From an uncultured Bdellovibrionales bacterium (GTDB taxonomy: Bacteria > Bdellovibrionota > Bdellovibrionia > Bdellovibrionales > UBA1609), in contig CALJPJ010000005.1 of the NCBI GenBank assembly GCA_937980625.1, forward strand, positions 1-10,648: a stretch of DNA of 10,648 nucleotides, in the 5' to 3' direction. The position numbers and the translations under genes are program-made. How positions within the stretch are numbered: position 1 is the first letter of the stretch; each line of letters starts with the position of its first letter. The notes beneath the pieces were generated by a model. It was given only the letters and a program-made list of their open reading frames with translations. It ran no database searches and was not told the DNA's origin. Positions 7,401-10,648 of this stretch are shown piece by piece.

Positions 7401-8234
7401 TCAGCCTATTAACTTTAGAGCTAATTGATTTAGGTTATTGGCTTGAGCTAGTGTTGCTACACTGGCTTGTTTTAAAATATTTTGTTTAGCAAGTTCGGCA
7501 GACACTTCGGCATAGTCTGTGTCGCGAATTCTTGAGTTGGCAGCAGATAAATTTTCATGAGCTATAGCTAGATTATCAACTACATGAGTAAGTCGATTTT
7601 GTACGGCACCAAAATTAGCTCTCATACCGTTAACTGATACTAAAGCTGCGTCAATTACACCAAGGCTTGCTTGTGCACTTTCTTTTGTCAAAACAGTTTC
7701 GGCTACAATACCTAATGCTTCTACAGAGGCATCTGCTTTTGACGCATCAAATGACATTCGATCTAAACGTGGGTCGTTATGAATACCAATTTGGATATCA
7801 ATAACTCCACCTTCACCATTTAATAGTGTAACCCCATTGAAGTCAGTGCTTTCTGTAGTTCTTTGTATCTCTTGGATAACCTGTTGATACTCAACATCTA
7901 CCATTTCACGTTCAGTATCACTAATTGTATCAGATGCGGATTGTATTGCTAATTCTCTAAGTCGAATTAACATATTGGAAACTTGGTTGAGTCCACCCTC
8001 TGCAACTTGCACCATAGATATGCCATCACTTGCATTTCTTCGTGCTTGTTTCATACCTCTAATTTGTGCTTTTAAATTTTCAGAGATCGCTAATCCAGCG
8101 GCATCATCTGCAGAATTAGTAATTCGGTCACCAGTTGCTAAACGCTTCATTGCACGAGACAAATTCGTATCTACTCTGAATAGATTTGTTTGCGCGCTAA
8201 TAGCTGGCATGTTGGTGTTAATTCTTAATGGCAA
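7401..8234 (-). CDS. fliC: Flagellin A (TTG start)
   Basis: Flagellar filament subunit, exported through the flagellar type III apparatus and polymerised outside the cell. The 277 residues consist almost only of the conserved coiled-coil D0/D1 regions: N-terminal LRINTNMPAISAQ (3-15), RLATGDRITNSADDAAGLAISE (31-52) and RLRELAIQSASDT (91-103), and C-terminal AKQNILKQASVATLAQAN ending in LALKLIG. The variable outer D2/D3 domains are missing, as in other short flagellins. The start codon is TTG at 8232-8234, with TAGAGG six bases upstream (8241-8246). The next ATG, codon 9, would remove the essential RINTN start, so TTG is the better choice. It is a paralogue of flagellin B 279 bp upstream. A strong terminator lies between them, so it needs its own promoter or read-through. 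No cysteine, as usual. The gene number within the flagellin family cannot be assigned. Confidence 0.96.
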   Translation of the reverse strand: MPLRINTNMPAISAQTNLFRVDTNLSRAMKRLATGDRITNSADDAAGLAISENLKAQIRGMKQARRNASDGISMVQVAEGGLNQVSNMLIRLRELAIQSASDTISDTEREMVDVEYQQVIQEIQRTTESTDFNGVTLLNGEGGVIDIQIGIHNDPRLDRMSFDASKADASVEALGIVAETVLTKESAQASLGVIDAALVSVNGMRANFGAVQNRLTHVVDNLAIAHENLSAANSRIRDTDYAEVSAELAKQNILKQASVATLAQANNLNQLALKLIG

Positions 8235-8246
8235 ATTAAACCTCTA
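8235..8246 (-). promoter_or_regulatory. Ribosome-binding site that decides the TTG start of flagellin A
   Basis: On the minus strand TAGAGG (8246-8241) is followed by six bases and then TTG. Spacing is optimal for initiation at this TTG. No ATG lies between the Shine-Dalgarno and the conserved RINTN codons. Confidence 0.75.
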
Positions 8247-8340
8247 AATTACTCGTCCTGAAAGTTAAGAATTTTACTTCCTGTAAAAAACTTTTATACA
8301 AAATATTTTTCGGAATTAACTTAATAAGGCTGTAGTCTAG
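8247..8340 (-). promoter_or_regulatory. Presumed promoter region of flagellin A
   Basis: These 94 bases lie between the flagellin B terminator and the flagellin A ribosome-binding site, so any independent promoter of flagellin A must be here. A TATAAA lies near 8292-8297 on the minus strand, without a good -35. A sigma-28-like pair (TAAAATTC and GACGAGTA, 11-bp spacer, 8250-8276) also exists but would put the transcript start on top of the Shine-Dalgarno. No confident promoter can be named. Confidence 0.3.
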
Positions 8341-8377
8341 AAAAAAAAATAGGACCGCCAAAAGCCTTGGCAGTCCT
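8341..8377 (-). terminator. Intrinsic terminator of flagellin B
   Basis: Read on the minus strand, AGGACTGCCAA (8377-8367) pairs with TTGGCGGTCCT (8361-8351) over 11 bp, including one G.U pair, around a five-base loop. One A and then nine T (8349-8341) follow. This is a textbook rho-independent terminator. On the plus strand the stem has a mismatch and no T-run, so it acts for the minus strand only. It lies about 136 bases past the flagellin B stop codon. Confidence 0.94.
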
Positions 8378-8513
8378 GTGTTTTAGCAGGAAACTCATTA
8401 TGAAAAACCAGTGTTAACTGTGTTTTGCGAATAGGCTAGTCTTTCACCTTGAAGGTAAAAAACAGAGCTAAAGTACGTAATCCCAAAGTCTGAATAAATA
8501 TTCAGTACCTAAA
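8378..8513 (-). other. Structured 3' untranslated region of flagellin B
   Basis: The 136 bases between the flagellin B stop and its terminator contain no gene but two further hairpins. CTGAAT/ATTCAG with a four-base loop (8490-8505) lies about ten bases after the stop codon. AAAACCAGT/ACTGTGTTTT with a one-base bulge and a four-base loop (8404-8426) lies further down. Together with the terminator they would make a stable 3' tail, or the 3' end of a short RNA. That this is a separate RNA is only a possibility. Confidence 0.35.
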
Positions 8514-9359
8514 CTACGATAAGGTCTTGTTCAAGAGTCCTAGTGCAAGTTGTTGCGATTGATTAGCTTGAGCTAGTACCGAAGTACCTGCTTGCATTAA
8601 CACATTTTGCTTTGTTAATTCAGCAGTCTCTTCAGCTACATCCACATCCCTGATTCTAGAAAAAGCAGCCGATTGATTTTCAATGGATACAGATAAATTT
8701 TGTACCGTTGACATCAATCTACTTTGGATTGCACCGAAGTCTGCACGCATAGCATTTACGCTAATTAATGCAGCATCGACAGCAGCCAAACTATTTTGTG
8801 CTGAAACTTTATCAGAAACGCTAGTTAGGTTTACACCTAATGCGGCTGAATTTGCATCTGCTTTTGAGGCATCAAAAGAGATACGATCAATCATTGGGTC
8901 GTTATGAACTCCCACTTGGAAGTCTAAAACGGTGCCCGTTCCACTAAGTAACTGAGAACCATTGTACTCAGTTCCATCTGCGATACGATCAATTTCTTGA
9001 ACTAGTTGATCATATTCAACGTTCAAGAACTGTCTTTCGACAGGTCCGATAGTATCTGAGGCGGCTTGAACTCCCAACTCACGTAACCTAATTAATATGT
9101 TACTGACTTCGTTGAGTGCGCCTTCCGCGACTTGAATGAACGATACCCCTTCTTGAGCATTTCTACGAGCTTGTTTTTCACCTCGTATAGTTGCTCTAAG
9201 ACTTTCGGATATAGCTAACCCTGCGGCATCATCTGCTGCATGATTAATTCGGAGGCCTGTTCCCAGACGTTCCAAACTCTTATCAAGTCTAAGTTTAGTA
9301 CCAAATAGATTCTTCTGCGCATTGAGAGAAGCTACATTGGTATTAATTCGCAAACCCAT
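8514..9359 (-). CDS. fliC: Flagellin B
   Basis: Filament subunit of 281 residues, paralogous to flagellin A along the whole length. The N-terminus LRINTNVASLNAQKNLFG, the HAADDAAGLAISESLRATIRG block (40-60) and RLRELGVQAASDT are D0/D1 signatures; the C-terminus has AELTKQNVLMQAGTSVLAQAN and LALGLLNKTLS. It has no D2/D3 insert. Translation starts at ATG with a consensus AAGGAGG (9375-9369) nine bases upstream, much stronger than the signal of flagellin A. A sigma-28 promoter (9432-9458) and an intrinsic terminator (8341-8377) bracket it as a one-gene transcript. These signals suggest it is the more highly made of the two, synthesised late in flagellar assembly once FliA is freed. Differences between the paralogues are spread over the middle (for example ALGVNLTSVSD against ALGIVAETVLT). 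Confidence 0.97.
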   Translation of the reverse strand: MGLRINTNVASLNAQKNLFGTKLRLDKSLERLGTGLRINHAADDAAGLAISESLRATIRGEKQARRNAQEGVSFIQVAEGALNEVSNILIRLRELGVQAASDTIGPVERQFLNVEYDQLVQEIDRIADGTEYNGSQLLSGTGTVLDFQVGVHNDPMIDRISFDASKADANSAALGVNLTSVSDKVSAQNSLAAVDAALISVNAMRADFGAIQSRLMSTVQNLSVSIENQSAAFSRIRDVDVAEETAELTKQNVLMQAGTSVLAQANQSQQLALGLLNKTLS

Positions 9360-9431
9360 TTATTACGTCCTCCTTGAAGAAATTCTAAGTACTATCCTTA
9401 GCACCCAGGGGGTTTTTCTTTCTCAAGGAAT
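9360..9431 (-). promoter_or_regulatory. Flagellin B leader with potential Shine-Dalgarno pairing
   Basis: Read on the minus strand, TCCTTGAGAAA (9429-9419) can pair with TTTCTTCAAGGA (9382-9371) over 11 bp with one bulged base. The second arm includes the AAGGA of the Shine-Dalgarno. Between the arms lie two small hairpins, ACCC/GGGT and CTAAG/CTTAG. The expected sigma-28 start (about 9424-9427) falls inside the first arm, so part of it may not be transcribed. Confidence 0.35.
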
Positions 9432-9458
9432 TGATCGGTGTATCATTATGCTTCTTTA
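9432..9458 (-). promoter_or_regulatory. Sigma-28 (FliA) promoter of flagellin B
   Basis: On the minus strand TAAA (9458-9455) is followed by exactly 15 bases and ACCGATCA (9439-9432). The consensus is TAAA-N15-GCCGATAA; the CCGAT core is intact and the spacing exact. Position about 70 bases before the flagellin start codon and the gene type agree with FliA control. Confidence 0.75.
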
Positions 9459-9675
9459 AGTAATATTGATAAATAATGAGATTACTAGACCTATTTTTTG
9501 AGAATTTCAATACTAAGGTGTGTTTAGTTGTTAGAATTTACCGACTAAAGTTTTAAAAATAGTTGGTATAATTGTAAAAGATTTTTAAAGTTGGAAAGAA
9601 AATTAACAGTATTATAGCTATATAAGTATGTAAAAAATGAAAAATTTTTAAACATAAACATAAACATTACTTAAT
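9459..9675. other. AT-rich non-coding stretch upstream of the flagellin promoter
   Basis: No gene is supported. There is an imperfect inverted repeat ACCGACTA / TAGTTGGT (9540-9547 and 9560-9567) with a 12-base AT spacer, and an extended -10-like TGGTATAAT (9564-9572, plus strand) that has no good -35 and no gene ahead of it. The short repeat ACATAAACATAAACAT lies at about 9652-9667. Confidence 0.4.
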
Positions 9676-9706
9676 AAAAAAAAGCCTTACACTGTATATG
9701 TAAGGC
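9676..9706 (-). terminator. Intrinsic terminator of the small secreted-protein gene
   Basis: On the minus strand GCCTTACA (9706-9699) pairs perfectly with TGTAAGGC (9691-9684) around a seven-base loop, followed by eight T (9683-9676). It lies 28 bases after the stop codon at 9734 and insulates the flagellin promoter from the upstream gene. Confidence 0.93.
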
Positions 9707-9733
9707 CTTTAATTTGATGTTTAAGATTGTAGT

Positions 9734-10129
9734 TTAAATTGTTTTTTCGCAAAAACCTAAAACATTAAATTTGTCCATGTTGTTTTCACCACAACTATTT
9801 TTTAGTTCAAACTTGTAATATTGAAAGCCTGTAGGAGTTGTTTGTAGCTCAAGCTCTGTTAACTCTACACAATCAAAAGAGTTTGAAAGGTTACGTAAAA
9901 CAGTTAGGTCGGTTGTGCGCATAGGCATCTTTTTAGCTGGGTCAGTAATATTAATAGTTTCACTTGTGTATCCACTTCCAGCAACCCAGTCACTATAGTT
10001 CACTTCAAAGTCGATAGCATAAGTTTTATCACCCATTGTTTCAACTCCACCGCATTTAAAGCTCATTGCAGGGGCTGCAACAGTACTTAGGCTAAAAAGA
10101 CTTGTTAGAATTAAGATAAGTTTTTTCAT
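9734..10129 (-). CDS. Small secreted four-cysteine protein of unknown function
   Basis: A 131-residue protein I do not recognise. It begins with a clear Sec signal peptide: MKK, a hydrophobic core LILILTSLFSLSTV (4-17), and an APA cleavage site at 19-21, leaving about 110 mature residues. There is no lipobox cysteine, so it should be soluble in the periplasm or exported. The mature part has four cysteines (C26, C87, C113, C127), probably two disulfides. It has alternating polar/hydrophobic stretches (TYAIDFEVNYSDW, GFQYYKFELKNSC) that suggest a small beta-rich domain. AGGAG six bases before the ATG (10136-10140) confirms the start. It has its own terminator and lies alone between the flagellin cluster and a gene pointing away, so context gives no function. 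Confidence 0.85.
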   Translation of the reverse strand: MKKLILILTSLFSLSTVAAPAMSFKCGGVETMGDKTYAIDFEVNYSDWVAGSGYTSETINITDPAKKMPMRTTDLTVLRNLSNSFDCVELTELELQTTPTGFQYYKFELKNSCGENNMDKFNVLGFCEKTI

Positions 10130-10506
10130 TATGATCTCCTGTTTATAAATATAAGTTTTATTTGGTTATTAGTAGTATTAAAAAGCTGGTTTTATTAGTT
10201 TTAATGTTGAAATTGAATAGAATACTAACAATTGAGGTAACACCTGTTTTTATTTTTGTAAAATCTATATTTGGAGTATGTACTGCTAAGCGTAATTGAA
10301 TGGCTATTTCATCTGTTTTTATAAATAAAATACTATTAGGGAAGACAGAGAAGTTGCGAATATTTCGAGACTTATTATCACTACAATACATTTTCAGACT
10401 TTAGCCACCCTACTATTTATTGATCAATTAAGTTTATTTAAGAAGTCTATATATATTTTAGGCCACTTATATAGATGGATTTTAATTGCTAAAAGTTTCA
10501 TGAGTT

Positions 10507-10519
10507 GCCAAAAATTGGC
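10507..10519. repeat. Short palindrome GCCAA-AAA-TTGGC
   Basis: A perfect 5-bp inverted repeat with an AAA centre. Its centre is about 70 bp upstream of the -24 element of the sigma-54-like promoter. This is compatible with an activator site, though a lone 5-bp arm can be chance. Confidence 0.4.
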
Positions 10520-10581
10520 TTTAAGTTAAATAAATTGTCATATGAATTACCTATTAACAGGTGTTTAGCCATGTTTTAGGC

Positions 10582-10597
10582 TGGCATCACTCTTGTA
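10582..10597 (+). promoter_or_regulatory. Sigma-54 (RpoN) -24/-12 promoter candidate
   Basis: TGGCAT-CACTC-TTGTA on the plus strand matches TGGCAC-N5-TTGCA at the GG and TTG positions with exact spacing; the C after TTG is replaced by T. It lies 38 bases before the start codon at 10636, leaving a leader of about 28 bases. Confidence 0.55.
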
Positions 10598-10635
10598 GTG
10601 TAAGTCTTTGTTAAATTAATTAATAAGGAGATATT

Positions 10636-10648
10636 ATGAAGAACGTAT
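10636..10648 (+). CDS. Start of an unidentified gene (runs off window)
   Basis: Only the first four codons, M-K-N-V, are inside the window. The start is supported by AAGGAG (10625-10630) five bases upstream and by the sigma-54-like promoter before it. Nothing can be said of the product. Confidence 0.7.

Larger units (their letters stand above)
10130..10635. other. 506-bp non-coding region between divergent genes
   Basis: No convincing gene. A 77-codon minus-strand open frame at 10158-10391 has no Shine-Dalgarno and low-complexity composition. The right part holds a perfect short palindrome (10507-10519), an ACCT/AGGT hairpin (ACCTATTAACAGGT, about 10549-10562) and the sigma-54-like promoter. 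The left part should hold the promoter of the secreted-protein gene, but no clear hexamers are visible. Confidence 0.45.

Noticed and set aside
7975..8247. 90-codon plus-strand frame across flagellin A
   Set aside because: Antisense to the conserved N-terminal half of a clear flagellin gene.
8250..8276. Sigma-28-like pair TAAAATTC-N11-GACGAGTA before flagellin A
   Set aside because: Spacing fits, but the -10 core is degenerate and the start would fall on the Shine-Dalgarno, leaving almost no leader.
9564..9572. Extended -10 TGGTATAAT on the plus strand
   Set aside because: No -35 match and no gene or clear plus-strand terminator downstream; insufficient for a small RNA call.
10158..10391. 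77-codon minus-strand open frame upstream of the secreted-protein gene
   Set aside because: No Shine-Dalgarno before its ATG, low-complexity hydrophobic composition and no recognisable motif; most likely chance in AT-rich DNA.
1..10648. Insertion sequence, prophage, CRISPR or toxin-antitoxin system
   Set aside because: No transposase, integrase, terminal inverted repeats, regular spaced repeats or paired small toxin/antitoxin genes were seen.

Overview
The window is AT-rich bacterial chromosome with long A and T runs. Two short tandem flagellins, a sigma-28-type flagellin promoter, a sigma-54-like promoter at the right edge and an envelope-directed hydrolase/L,D-transpeptidase pair suggest a motile Gram-negative bacterium. 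I lean towards Bdellovibrionota (Bdellovibrio / Bacteriovorax / Halobacteriovorax-like), but this is an inference from gene style and base composition; there is no 16S or other marker here.

Layout. Positions 1-1038 (minus) hold the first 346 codons of a RecQ-family DNA helicase, cut by the window edge. Upstream on the same strand is a 2-oxoglutarate/Fe(II)-dependent oxygenase of the isopenicillin N synthase-like family (1172-2119). A 231-bp divergent promoter region separates it from rnr (2351-4492, plus), an RNase R/VacB exoribonuclease with a long lysine-rich tail. After a 330-bp gap come two plus-strand genes 51 bp apart: a membrane-anchored protein of 679 residues whose sequence blocks fit a divergent patatin-like hydrolase (4823-6862), and a small YkuD-type L,D-transpeptidase without a signal peptide (6914-7369). 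They are likely co-transcribed and both point at the cell envelope, of the cell itself or, if the host is a predator, of prey.

The flagellin cluster lies on the minus strand. Flagellin B (8514-9359) has an ATG start, a consensus Shine-Dalgarno, a convincing sigma-28 promoter and a structured leader, and its transcript ends at a strong intrinsic terminator (8341-8377). Flagellin A (7401-8234) lies beyond that terminator, starts at TTG, and so needs its own promoter or read-through. Upstream again on the minus strand is a small secreted four-cysteine protein (9734-10129) with its own terminator (9676-9706). The last 500 bp have no convincing gene until a new plus-strand gene begins at 10636 behind a strong Shine-Dalgarno and a sigma-54-like promoter.

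Most of the window is ordinary accessory or housekeeping content. The least routine items are the divergent patatin-like protein and its transpeptidase partner, the different translation and transcription signals of the two flagellins, and the sigma-54-type promoter with an upstream palindrome. I saw no insertion sequence, CRISPR array, tRNA or rRNA.
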